Source: Candidatus Paraburkholderia kirkii
GTDB lineage: Bacteria; Pseudomonadota; Gammaproteobacteria; Burkholderiales; Burkholderiaceae
Assembly (NCBI GenBank): GCA_001189345.1
Contig: LFKV01000015.1
Coordinates: 186,001 to 250,000, forward strand
DNA length: 64,000 nucleotides
Direction of reading: 5' to 3'
Shown piece after piece: positions 17,539 through 25,913 of the stretch. The first letter of the stretch is position 1; each line of letters starts with the position of its first letter. The notes beneath the pieces are model-generated. The model ran no database searches, had not been told where the DNA came from, and worked only from the letters and a program-made list of their open reading frames with translations. A program made the translations under genes and the position numbers.

Positions 17539-18652
17539 TTGCGCTGCGTCATTGAATTAGCACCCTGTCTGTGTTCAGATACAGGTCATGGGTCAAAATG
17601 AACCTGACAGATATCGAACGTGAGCAACTGTTGTCGGCGGCGCGCAGCCGAACGGTGCGTGCGGCGGACGTGCGACGCGCAAAGTTGATCCTGATGCTCG
17701 AGGACGGCGAATCGCGCGACAGTATCATGCGCACACTGGGTTGCGATTCGCGCTTCATCGCACGCTGGTCGGGGCGCTTCCTCAGCGAGCGACTAGCCGG
17801 CATGTACGCCCGGCACCGCGGGCGGGCGCCTACGCAGCCACCGGCCAAACTGGAAGCGCGGGTGCTCAAGTGCACCCTCAAGCACAAACCCGCCGACGGT
17901 TCGACACACTGGAGTAGCTACAAGCTCGCAGCAGAACTCGGCGACGTATCGGTCTCGGCCGTGCAGCGCATCTGGCGCAAGCACGGCATCAAGCCGCAGC
18001 AGTTGGAGCGGCACATGGTCTCCAACGACCCGGACTTCGAGACCAAGGCAGCCGACGTGATCGGGCTGTACCTGAACCCGCCGGCGCACGCAGCGGTGTT
18101 CTGCGTGGACGAGAAGACCGCGATCCAGGCACTCGATCGCAAGGACCGTATGCTGCCGCTGTCGCCCGGGCGCGCCGAGAGTCACGGCTTCGAGTACAAG
18201 CGCAACGGCACGCTCAGCCTGTTCGCGGCGTTCAATACTGCCACCGGCGAGGTGCTGGGCAAGACGGTGGCGCGCCACACCAGCGAGCAGTTCGTGGCCT
18301 TCCTGACCGACGTCGTCGCCAGCCAGCCCAAACGCCGGGAAATCCACGCGATCTGCGACAACGTCAGCAGCCATAAGACGCAGCGGGTTGCCGACTTCCT
18401 TGATGCGCAGCGCAACGTGCACCTGCACTTCACGCCGACCTACTCGTCGTGGCTCAACCAGGTGGAGAACTGGTTCTCGCGCATTCAGCGTGAAGTGATC
18501 GCTCGCGGCATCTTCACTTCGGTGAAGGATTGGGATCGCAAACTGATGCCGATACATCCGCGAACACAACAAGAACCCGAAACCGATCAAGTGGAAATAT
18601 GACGATCCTTCGCGCCGGATTCGACCAGTGCCAATTCAATGACGCAATGGAG
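17539..18652 (+). mobile_element. IS630-family element, copy 1
   Basis: 1114-bp element between TA dinucleotides (17537-17538 and 18653-18654), as expected for IS630. Inverted repeats: the left end has TGCGTCATTGAATTAGCAC; the right end read inward has TGCGTCATTGAATTGGCAC. It encodes one DDE transposase. A second copy of the same length lies at 60248-61361 in the same orientation. I saw only four base differences between them, all in the outermost ~60 bp of the left end or the last base of the right end. Confidence 0.93.
17598..18602 (+). CDS. IS630-family transposase with shifted C-terminus (copy 1)
   Basis: DDE transposase starting MNLTDIEREQLLSAARSRT (an in-frame GTG at 17571 is less likely). 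An N-terminal helix-turn-helix region precedes the DDE residues in AVFCVDEKTAIQALDRK (Asp), IHAICDNVSSHKT (Asp) and LNQVENWFSRIQ (Glu). The C-terminus reads PIHPRTQQEPETDQVEI. In the neighbouring frame the family-typical end RYIREHNKNPKPIKWKYDDPSRRI would run to TGA at 18640-18642 inside the right inverted repeat, so one extra C near 18548-18551 shifted the last 28 residues. The catalytic core is complete. The same shift is present in copy 2. Confidence 0.9.
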   Translation: MNLTDIEREQLLSAARSRTVRAADVRRAKLILMLEDGESRDSIMRTLGCDSRFIARWSGRFLSERLAGMYARHRGRAPTQPPAKLEARVLKCTLKHKPADGSTHWSSYKLAAELGDVSVSAVQRIWRKHGIKPQQLERHMVSNDPDFETKAADVIGLYLNPPAHAAVFCVDEKTAIQALDRKDRMLPLSPGRAESHGFEYKRNGTLSLFAAFNTATGEVLGKTVARHTSEQFVAFLTDVVASQPKRREIHAICDNVSSHKTQRVADFLDAQRNVHLHFTPTYSSWLNQVENWFSRIQREVIARGIFTSVKDWDRKLMPIHPRTQQEPETDQVEI

Positions 18653-18654
18653 TA

Positions 18655-18726
18655 GTCGCTGATCTGCTCGACCGCGATGTCGCCGAGCTTTTTACCGTCC
18701 TGATAGGCAACGCAGGCAATCAACAT
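18655..18726 (-). pseudogene. corA: CorA magnesium transporter, N-terminal fragment
   Basis: 24 codons from ATG 18726: MLIACVAYQDGKKLGDIAVEQISDY, matching the start of Burkholderia-type CorA proteins, then cut by the right end of IS630 copy 1. No continuation of corA is found on the other side of the IS, so the break involved rearrangement or deletion rather than simple insertion. Confidence 0.65.
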
Positions 18727-19483
18727 GATGTTCACCTTGCAAGGGAGAAAGGCTGGTTCGGCGCATGCCACCGACAGGCGAGAGACGAGACGGGCACTCA
18801 GCACCGCTGGACCGGCGCGGGATCGGGACGTATGCTTTTTTGCTGAACCAGCATCGTGCATGCGGGAGTCGACGTTTTGATGACACGTCGAACGGCTCAC
18901 CGAAGGGCATCGTGGCGGCGTCGCGACGACCGGTAATCGTCAGTCGGTGCGCCCACCCGCAGTCCCTCGCGCTCGAGGCGCTCGTTCTTTTTTGCGGGAA
19001 GCAAATACCGCGTTCCTGTGCCTGCTTTCAGGCGACCTCGATGCGTTCACTTCCGGTAAGATAGCCAGGCAAGCTGGATTGCTCGGCCTGTATCGGCTCG
19101 CATGTCGATGCCACGTTCGGCATCAAGGAACGCAGTGCAGCGTCCGCGTGTCTCGGTCAATGGCTCGAAGCAGCCTGCATGATCACTCTCAGTCCGATTC
19201 CTGGACTCTCGCCTTTCCTACACGATCGACATCGGCGCTGGCATTCGAGCTGACGGACAAAATCTGCCAGGTACGCACCTGCCTTGTCGGTGGAGTGGCG
19301 ACGTTCGCGGCATGACTCTTTGCGAGTCGAGGTGGGTTCGGAAGGCGCTGTGTCTCTTCTATTCGCGGTGGCTCGTGCGATTCGTGTGAGTTATGGGCAA
19401 TGTTCGCACTCGAAGGTGTGCCGCAGTGGATGCGAAGTTCTGACGAAGCTGGAATAATTCGATGCCTTTTTTGGAGCACGACA
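18727..19483. other. Degenerate stretch with no recognisable gene
   Basis: Short overlapping frames occur on both strands, but none shows a family motif, good ribosome-binding site or typical codon use over more than about 100 codons. It may be heavily eroded coding DNA, as on both sides. I see no repeat, tRNA or IS end here. Confidence 0.5.
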
Positions 19484-19758
19484 ATGAACCATTCCTTAGC
19501 GGCAGTCCAAGCGGAACTGAAGCTTTCGCAGCCGACCGTCGCAGACGGCGAAATCCATTTCTCGGCATTCGGACCCGGCTGGGCTTTTGCTCTTACGCCG
19601 TGCCGGCTGGCGTGGCGATGCAGCGACTCGGGGCCAAGGATCTGTCTGCGACGCAACTCCATCTTGCGTTCCAGCTCAATCGACAGCGCATCACCGCGGC
19701 AATTGCGGAAGGCAGCGTACGGGATCCCGGCAGGCGCGTGACCCTTTTGAAAATCTAG
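19484..19758 (+). pseudogene. DUF1488-like small protein, frameshifted
   Basis: Start MNHSLAAVQAELKLSQPTVADGEIHFSAF at 19484. After about 19580 the sequence continues in another frame as YAVPAGVAMQRLGAKDLSATQLHLAFQLNRQRITAAIAEG and ends at 19758. The pattern (short beta-rich start, then a 'MxxxLGA...L..AF..NR..I..AI' helix) resembles DUF1488-type proteins, which have no known function. The family assignment is tentative. Confidence 0.5.
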
Positions 19759-19815
19759 CGCAAGCGTTCGAATTGCTGGCCGACTGCCACCAATCGCTCG
19801 CGCTCGAGGGCAGGG

Positions 19816-20332
19816 CTACTTTCTTCGCCGCTGACTCATGAGCTTGACGATGTCGGTCGTCGGCGCGCTGGTAATGAGGCGAGGGATGTCGTCGACGTGA
19901 ACCCAGCGACACTTGGATATCTCGTTGCTCGGACGAGCCTTGGCGCGGTTCGGGATCTCGCAGGAGAACACGTGATGGTGTTTCTGCTTGCCGCGGATGT
20001 CGAAGAGATACTTGGCTGACTTCCCCGAAAGCCGCGTTTCTTCCTTGAGTTCCCGAAGGTGCCGTGTCCGAGAGTTGTTCGCCGCGCTTCAGGATGCCGC
20101 CTGGCAAAGCCCACTTCGACTGACTGCGTGCAACCAGGAGGATGCGCTTACCTTTGCGACAGATCACGGTGGCGCGTTTCTTCAAACCGAACTCCCACTT
20201 ATGTTCCAGGTGTTTTCGAGGCGCGCTCGATGCGCCAGCCTGTCGGGCAGTGCTGAGTGTCGCCAAGTATCCTAATACAGAACGACAGAAGCTCGGCGAT
20301 GTCGCGACGTGAAAGCAGCGTACGCGCCACAC
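19816..20332 (-). pseudogene. NUDIX hydrolase, frameshifted in the NUDIX box
   Basis: NUDIX enzymes hydrolyse nucleoside-diphosphate-linked compounds. The first frame has KKRATVICRKGKRILLVARSQSKWALPGGILKRGEQLSDTA. The second half of the NUDIX box (HLRELKEETRL) and the rest, SAKYLFDIRGKQKHHHVFSCEIP ... WVHVDDIPRLITSAPTTDIVKLMSQRRRK, lie in another frame and end at TAG 19818-19816. The break is between GE and RELKEE, inside the metal-binding motif, so neither fragment can be active. The start codon is uncertain, with conserved sequence beginning near 20205. Confidence 0.8.
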
Positions 20333-20478
20333 TTCAAACGCGTTTCATCAAACCGTCATATAAACCCGGCTCGGGAAGGTCGATATGGTCTGAGCGAAAC
20401 ATATTTTATCCGACTCGAGGCTGAAATGGATATGGATGGTGACTGGCCCTTGCCACGGCCAAAACCTCTCTTCATTCA

Positions 20479-21351
20479 ATGTCGACCGGCGCCCGGCCGG
20501 TTCATCACTTGCAAACAGGTTCTATCGCCAGCACCTTCTCGTCACTGGCGACGCCGGTGGTAGCCGAGGCAGTGCTGAGAGCGAGAGAACTCTCCACGAA
20601 GGGCGATGCCGAAGGGTTCCACCAGCTCGTCGCGTTCAGAAAGCTTCGCGCTTTTTACTGGGCATACTCCCCCTATCTGGGAAAGGAGGCCACCGTCCAG
20701 GCCACCGAGGAATTCAAGCGTCTTGCCGCGGTGGCAGGCGGAACGCGCGATTGGGACATCGCGGGCGATCTCCTGAGCCCACGAGTCAGGCGCGTCGATC
20801 GAACGGCTCGTGGCAGCTGCGCGCGAGAAGCGCGCACAGGCGGTGGTGCACAGCCGGACGATGATCAAGGAGCGACGATGTCGAGGCGTTCCTGAACGAC
20901 GTCCTGCTTCGCGCGCAAACTACGCTGCAATCGCGTTGGCCGCGATCTTCCCATCCGGGTGTTCGCCGAAGAGCGCGTCCGTCTGGCGCAGCGTGCGCTT
21001 CGAAAGCGAAGCAGGCGCGCGACACGCAGCGAGACCACGCACGAGGAAGATCTTCACGACGTTAGAAAGGCGGGCAAGAAGCTGAGATACCTGCTCGAGT
21101 TTTTTCAACCGGTCATCAAAGGCGGGCACGGTCGCACCATCAAGGAGCTGACATCCGTGCAGAACAAGCTGGGACAGTTCAACGACATAGCCGCAAGCGA
21201 AACCCTCATTCGCAGCGCGTCGTTCGACGAGGTTCCGCCCGAGGTCGTGCAGGAATCGCTGCGATGGTTGGAAAAGCAGAAGTGCCGGCGAATGCGCGCC
21301 GCGTGCGCGCGATCGCCGGTTGAGCTCCGCTCGAGTCGAAGAGCGCCATGA
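20479..21351 (+). pseudogene. CHAD-domain protein, several frameshifts
   Basis: CHAD proteins are helical, bind inorganic polyphosphate and often sit near ppk or CYTH genes. Conserved parts in order: VAEAVLRARELSTKGDAEGFHQLVAFRKLRAFYWAYSPYLGKEA (frame 1), MAAAREKRAQAVVHSRTMIKER (frame 2, from about 20800), a piece resembling FLNDVLLRAQTTLQSRWP in the third frame, then RRATRSETTHEEDLHDVRKAGKKLRYLLEFFQPVI (frame 1). At least three indels are needed. The second His-x-x-R-K-x-x-K-x-L-R motif is intact in the last part. Confidence 0.8.
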
Positions 21352-21460
21352 ACGAAATCCGTTCTGTTGCGCGACCGGGAAGTGCCGGCGCGCGAGACGC
21401 TTCAGCATGCCGGCATGAACGGCAATCCGCATGAGATCCTGCGACGACCCGCGCTCGGCT

Positions 21461-22297
21461 TCATCGTTCCAGCGCGATCTTCACCGGACGGATCTTCCAG
21501 ATGTGCTCGCAGTATTCGCCGATCGCGCGATCGGATGAGAACTTTCCCGCATGCGCGGTGTTCAGGATCGACATGCGGGTCCAGCGCCGCGTGTCCTGCC
21601 ACGCTTCGCTGACGTCCTCCTGGCGCGTGACGTAGGCATCGTAATCGGCCAGGACGAGGAACGGGTCCGCGTGCAGGAGATTCTCGACCAGCGGCCGGAA
21701 CATCGCGGCGTCGCCGCGCGAGAAGTGCCCTTCTGCGATCAGTTGCAGCACTTCGCGCAGTTCGTCGTTCGCGTTCGCATGGTCCGCCGGACGGTAGCCC
21801 GCGCGCTTCGTGCGCTCGACCTCGTCGGCGCTCAAGCCGAACAAGAAGAAGTTCTCGTCGCCGACTTCCTCGCGGATCTCGACATTCGCGCCGTCCAGCG
21901 TGCCGATGGTCAACGCGCCGTTCATCATGAACTTCATGTTGCCCGTGCCCGACGCTTCCTTGCCGGCCGTCGAAATCTGCTCGGACAGATCGGCGGCCGG
22001 GTAGATGAAATGCGCGTTCTTCACGTTGAAATCCGGATAGAACACGATCTTCAGCCGCTCGTTCACCAGCGGGTCGTTGTTGACGACCTCGGCGATGCCG
22101 TTGATCAGGCGGATGATGAGCTTGGCCATTGCATAGCCGGGCGCGGCCTTGCCTCCGAACACGAAGCAGCGCGGCGGCATCGCGAGTTGCGGATTGCGTC
22201 GCAAGCGCAGATAGAACGTGACGATGAAGAGCGCATTCAGATGTTGCCGCTTGTACTCGTGGATGCGCTTGACCTGAATGTCGAACAGCGCGCCCGG
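21461..22297 (-). pseudogene. glgP: Glycogen/maltodextrin phosphorylase, C-terminal fragment
   Basis: Phosphorolysis of glycogen or maltodextrin to glucose-1-phosphate. The remaining ~278 codons begin at [20 protein letters not shown] and contain [13 protein letters not shown] (pyridoxal-phosphate region), [15 protein letters not shown] and the PLP-lysine segment [26 protein letters not shown]. The gene is normally about 820 aa, so roughly two thirds from the N-terminus are missing. The break lies about 75 bp from the tRNA-Lys 3' end. The C-terminus (RPVKIALER) appears complete. Confidence 0.9.
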
Positions 22298-22336
22298 TGG
22301 TTTGAAGGAAGCTGCTTGGGGATAGTCGCGGAAATG

Positions 22337-22362
22337 AAAAAGGGCTGCGCAACGCGCAGCCC
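22337..22362 (-). terminator. Rho-independent terminator of tRNA-Lys
   Basis: Read on the minus strand: GGGCTGCGC-GTT-GCGCAGCCC followed by TTTTT. It is a 9-bp GC-rich perfect stem with a U tract, 12 bp after the tRNA CCA end. Confidence 0.88.
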
Positions 22363-22373
22363 TTTGAACTCTT

Positions 22374-22449
22374 TGGTGGGGCGTGAGTGACTCGAACACT
22401 CGACCTACGGATTAAGAGTCCGCTGCTCTACCAACTGAGCTAACGCCCC
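22374..22449 (-). tRNA. tRNA-Lys (anticodon CTT)
   Basis: Minus-strand cloverleaf with acceptor GGGGCGT / ACGCCCC, anticodon loop CTCTTAA (anticodon CTT, reads AAG), T arm GAGTG-TTCGAGT-CACTC and encoded CCA end (22374-22376). All stems pair. A strong terminator follows. Confidence 0.95.
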
Positions 22450-22639
22450 AAGAGGAGAGAAATTATAGCGGACGATTTTTCGTAAGCGCAAGCTCCTCCG
22501 CAGAAATTTCTTAAATTTTTTACGAAATCGACCGACGTTCGCTTCCAGACACCACTTCGCCGCGTCCGAAAGCGCCCGACAGCCCGCTATAATGGCGCAT
22601 CCTCCGAGGGGCCACGAAGTCCGCAACCCAAAAGAAACC

Positions 22640-23046
22640 ATGGACGAAACCGCCATCCGCGCCTTGCTCGACAGCATCCTCGCCCCATGGGTCAAGGAAC
22701 TGCGCCTCGCGCCCGAATCCGTCGCAGAAGACGCCGTCACGCTGCGTCTGCCGTACTCGGACCACTTGCGCCACGCAGGCGGCGTCATCTGCGGCCAGGT
22801 CTTCATGGCCGCAGATGACACCGCGATGGTCGTCACCGTCTCGCACGTCATGGGCGGTTTCTCGCCGATGACCACGGTTTCCCTGACACCGTCTTCATGC
22901 GCCCCGTCAAATCCGGCGATGTGCTGATCACCGCGCGCATCCAGCGCCGCGGCCGCGACCTCGTCTTCGGCGAAATCGACATGCACGACGACGCGGGCGA
23001 ACTCGCCGCCCACGCCACCACGACCTATGCGCTCATCAATAAATAA
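22640..23046 (+). pseudogene. PaaI-type hotdog thioesterase, frameshifted
   Basis: Acyl-CoA thioesterase of the hotdog fold, about 135 aa when repaired. The first frame has MDETAIRALLDSILAPWVKELRL and YSDHLRHAGGVICGQVFMAADDTAM (hotdog helix with catalytic Asp). One missing base near 22885-22895 shifts the rest (TVFMRPVKSGDVLITARIQRRGRDLVFGEIDM ... TTTYALINK), which ends at 23046. It is followed 5 bp later by the patatin gene. Confidence 0.87.
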
Positions 23047-23051
23047 AGCAA

Positions 23052-23921
23052 ATGTTCGATCAGGTCGTATTCGCGGGCGGCGGCAATCGCTGCTGGTGGC
23101 AGGCGGGGTTCTGGGACATCGTCCAGCCGGAATTGAAACTCAGGCCGCGCATCATCGCGGGCATATCGGCGGGCGCGGCGACGGCCTGCATGCTCTACAC
23201 GAACGAGTCGCGCTGGGTGATGGACTACTATGCCCACGCCCTGCGCGACAATACCAGGAACGCCTACTGGAGCAATCTGCTGCGCGGGCAATCGATATTT
23301 CCGCACTACCGCATCTATCGCCAGGCGCTGCTCGACATCTTCGCCGCGCGCTTCGCGTCGCTGCAGAACCCGCCCGAAATCCGCATCGGCGTGTCGCATC
23401 TGCCGCGCTGGCTCGGCGCGCGCAGCGCGGTCGCGGCGGGTCTCGTCGCGTACAACATCGAGAAGTACGTCAGAAAGACGCTGCACCCGAGGCTCGGCCA
23501 GGCGCTCGGCTTCCATCCGGAATTCGTGAAGGCGCAGGAATGCGCGACCATCGAGGATCTCGCGGATCTCATCCTGCAATCGTCGAGCACGCCGCCGTTC
23601 ACCCCGATCCTGCGGCGCAACGGCCGTCCCGTCCTCGACGGCGGCATAGTCGACAACGTGCCGGTCTCCGCGCTCGATGCATCGCCCGGCCTCGTCCTCG
23701 TGATGGTCACGCGCCTCTATCCGCGCGAACGCATGTTCGTCGTGCCGCACGGCGAGCAGCGGCGCATCTACGTTCAGCCGTCGCGCAAGGTGCCGATTTC
23801 GAGCTGGGACTATACGGATCCCTCCCAGATGCAACATGCTTATGACCTGGGCCGCCTGGACGGCGAGGATTTTCTGGAGCGCCTTCCGCGTCTGATGGAA
23901 ACCGCTTCGCATCCAGCTTAG
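23052..23921 (+). CDS. Patatin-like phospholipase
   Basis: 289-aa serine acyl hydrolase with a Ser-Asp dyad. The glycine-rich oxyanion motif is FAGGGNRCWWQAG, the nucleophile elbow GISAG (about residue 40), and the catalytic Asp in RPVLDGGIVDNVP. Substrates of bacterial patatins are membrane or storage lipids. It is intact and starts 5 bp after the thioesterase gene, so the two were probably co-transcribed, as is OsmC downstream. Confidence 0.88.
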   Translation: MFDQVVFAGGGNRCWWQAGFWDIVQPELKLRPRIIAGISAGAATACMLYTNESRWVMDYYAHALRDNTRNAYWSNLLRGQSIFPHYRIYRQALLDIFAARFASLQNPPEIRIGVSHLPRWLGARSAVAAGLVAYNIEKYVRKTLHPRLGQALGFHPEFVKAQECATIEDLADLILQSSSTPPFTPILRRNGRPVLDGGIVDNVPVSALDASPGLVLVMVTRLYPRERMFVVPHGEQRRIYVQPSRKVPISSWDYTDPSQMQHAYDLGRLDGEDFLERLPRLMETASHPA

Positions 23922-23931
23922 GGAGCAGACC

Positions 23932-24408
23932 GTGGCGAAGAAGCATATGTATGAACTGACCGTCGACTGGACGGGCAATCTCGGTTCCGGCACATCGGCC
24001 TACGACGCCTACTCGCGTGACCATCTCGTGCGCGTCGGCAGCAAGGCGGCGATCGAGGCGTCGAGCGATCCGGCGTTTCGCGGCGATCCCGCGCGCCACA
24101 ATCCGGAGGAGCTGTTCGTGGCGTCGCTGTCGTCGTGCCACATGCTCTGGTATCTGCACCTGTGCGCGACGAACGGAATCGTCGTGACCGGCTATGTCGA
24201 CGAAGCCATCGGCACGATGCAGGAAGAAGCGAAGGGAGACGGGCGCTTCGTCGATGTGCTGCTGCGCCCGCACGTGACAATCGGCGCCGGCGGCGACGCC
24301 GGTCTCGCGGCGCGCCTGCACGAAGAGGCGCACCGCTTTTGCTTCATCGCGAACTCGGTGAATTGTCCGGTGCGCTGTGAGCCGTCAATCGAGATCTCGA
24401 CGGTCTAG
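23932..24408 (+). CDS. OsmC/Ohr-family protein
   Basis: 158-aa peroxide-detoxifying or osmotically induced protein. GTG start 10 bp after the patatin stop. Redox cysteines are placed as in the family: first in NPEELFVASLSSCHMLWYLHLC, second in FIANSVNCPVRCEP. Members of this subgroup are usually annotated OsmC family, and no specific substrate can be given. It is intact. Confidence 0.87.
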   Translation: MAKKHMYELTVDWTGNLGSGTSAYDAYSRDHLVRVGSKAAIEASSDPAFRGDPARHNPEELFVASLSSCHMLWYLHLCATNGIVVTGYVDEAIGTMQEEAKGDGRFVDVLLRPHVTIGAGGDAGLAARLHEEAHRFCFIANSVNCPVRCEPSIEISTV

Positions 24409-24414
24409 TCGCGC

Positions 24415-25431
24415 TCAACGGCGGCTCGCGTGCTGGAGCGCTTCCTTATTGAAGACGCTCGACGTGTCGCCCGCATCGAACGCGAGGATGTTCCTGAACG
24501 CTGCGCCGAAGTAGAGCTCGTAGCTCTCGCGCTCCACGTACCCGATGTGCGGCGTGCAGATCACGTTCTCGAGACGCAGCAGCCCGTAGCCCTGAAGAAT
24601 CGGCTCGGTCTCGAAAACATCCACCGCGACCATGCCCGGCCGGTTGTGATGCAGCGAGTTGAGCAGCGCGTTATCTTCGAGCAGCTCGGCGCGGCTCGTG
24701 TTGACGAAGAGTGCGGTCGACTTCATGCGCATCAGATTGTCCTGCTTGACGATGCCGCGCGTCTCGTCGGTGAGCCGCAGATGCAGCGTGAGCACGTCGC
24801 TCTGCTCGAAAAGCGCCTCGCGGCTTTCCACGACGGCGAAGCCATCCTCGCGCGTCGCGCTCTGCGAATGCTCGCGTCCGTAGACGAGCACGTTCATGCC
24901 GAACGCCTTGCCATAGCCCGCCACCAGCTTGCCGATCTTGCCGTAGCCCCAGATGCCGAGCGTCTGCCCGCGCAGCATCTGCCCGAGACCGAAGTTCGGC
25001 GGCAGCGCGGACGTCTTCAGCCCCGACTGCTGCCAGGCGCCTTGCTTCAGGTTCGCGACGTACTGCGGAATGCGCCGCTGCGCCGACATGATGAGCGCCC
25101 ACGTCAGCTCGGCCGGCGCCACCGGCGAGCCCGTGCCCTCCAGCACCGCGATGCCGCGCTCCGTGCAGGCGTCGGTGTCGATATGCCCGTCGCCCGCGCG
25201 CCCCGTCTGGCTGATCATGCGCAGCTTCGGACATTTGTCGAGCAATTGAGAGCTGATGCGCGTGCGTTCGCGAATCAGCACGAGGGCGTCCATCTCCGAA
25301 AGTCTACTGGCCAACTGTCCGAGTCCGCGCACCGTGTTATTGAAGACCTTCACCTCATGGTCATCGAGCAAATGGAAACAATCGAGCTTCCGGACGGCGT
25401 CCTGATAGTCGTCGAGGATGGCGATTTTCAT
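24415..25431 (-). CDS. D-isomer-specific 2-hydroxyacid dehydrogenase
   Basis: NAD(P)-dependent dehydrogenase of the SerA/HPR superfamily, 338 aa from the chosen start MKIAILDDYQDAV (upstream ATGs at 25437, 25458 and 25461 are possible). The dinucleotide motif is LGIWGYGKIG, and the catalytic Arg, Glu and His are in FVNTSRAELL, AVDVFETEPI and CTPHIGYVE. The substrate is unknown. It is convergent with osmC (gap 6 bp) and divergent from pckG. It appears intact. Confidence 0.87.
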   Translation of the reverse strand: MKIAILDDYQDAVRKLDCFHLLDDHEVKVFNNTVRGLGQLASRLSEMDALVLIRERTRISSQLLDKCPKLRMISQTGRAGDGHIDTDACTERGIAVLEGTGSPVAPAELTWALIMSAQRRIPQYVANLKQGAWQQSGLKTSALPPNFGLGQMLRGQTLGIWGYGKIGKLVAGYGKAFGMNVLVYGREHSQSATREDGFAVVESREALFEQSDVLTLHLRLTDETRGIVKQDNLMRMKSTALFVNTSRAELLEDNALLNSLHHNRPGMVAVDVFETEPILQGYGLLRLENVICTPHIGYVERESYELYFGAAFRNILAFDAGDTSSVFNKEALQHASRR

Positions 25432-25913
25432 GGGCATTGATTGGCTTTTGTTAGGCATCAAACGTGCTGCTTTTTTATCGAGCGCGAGAATAGAGCACTT
25501 AAATTCGTGTAAATACCGATAAATTGCGCTCTACGCGCGCTATTGCGCTGCATCAAGGCGATCTGGCGATGCGGTGTTATGCTTGACTCCCTTTTTCAGG
25601 AGCCTCGCACGTCAGCGCCAAAATAAAGAATTTCAGCGCAACTAGCGGAAAACACGGTAATCCGCGAGGAGACAGGCCACTTAGTATCTCTTTTTAACAG
25701 TTTGTTCCTTTGCGACGCAAGCCGCGAAACGGTACGGTTTGCGTGGTAAAGGATTCATGCCCGTGACGCCGCAATGGCTTGCGAACCGCATTTCGTGCGA
25801 TGAAAGAGCGCATCGGAAGTGTACGAAAGCGCCCGGCGGTTCGAGTCGCAAACGCCTCTCGCATGCAGCGTCTGGGGGCCCAGGTTTTCATTGCAGAGAA
25901 CGGAGACAGCTCG
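25432..25913. other. Divergent promoter region, no gene seen
   Basis: 482 bp between the 2-hydroxyacid dehydrogenase (leftward) and pckG (rightward). It is noticeably lower in GC than its neighbours, with several A/T-rich tracts, as expected for promoters of both genes. I found no convincing operator, riboswitch or small ORF. Confidence 0.5.

Noticed and set aside
18765..19315. Short open frames in the 18.7-19.5 kb stretch as genes
   Set aside because: No motif, no consistent codon bias and no plausible ribosome-binding sites.
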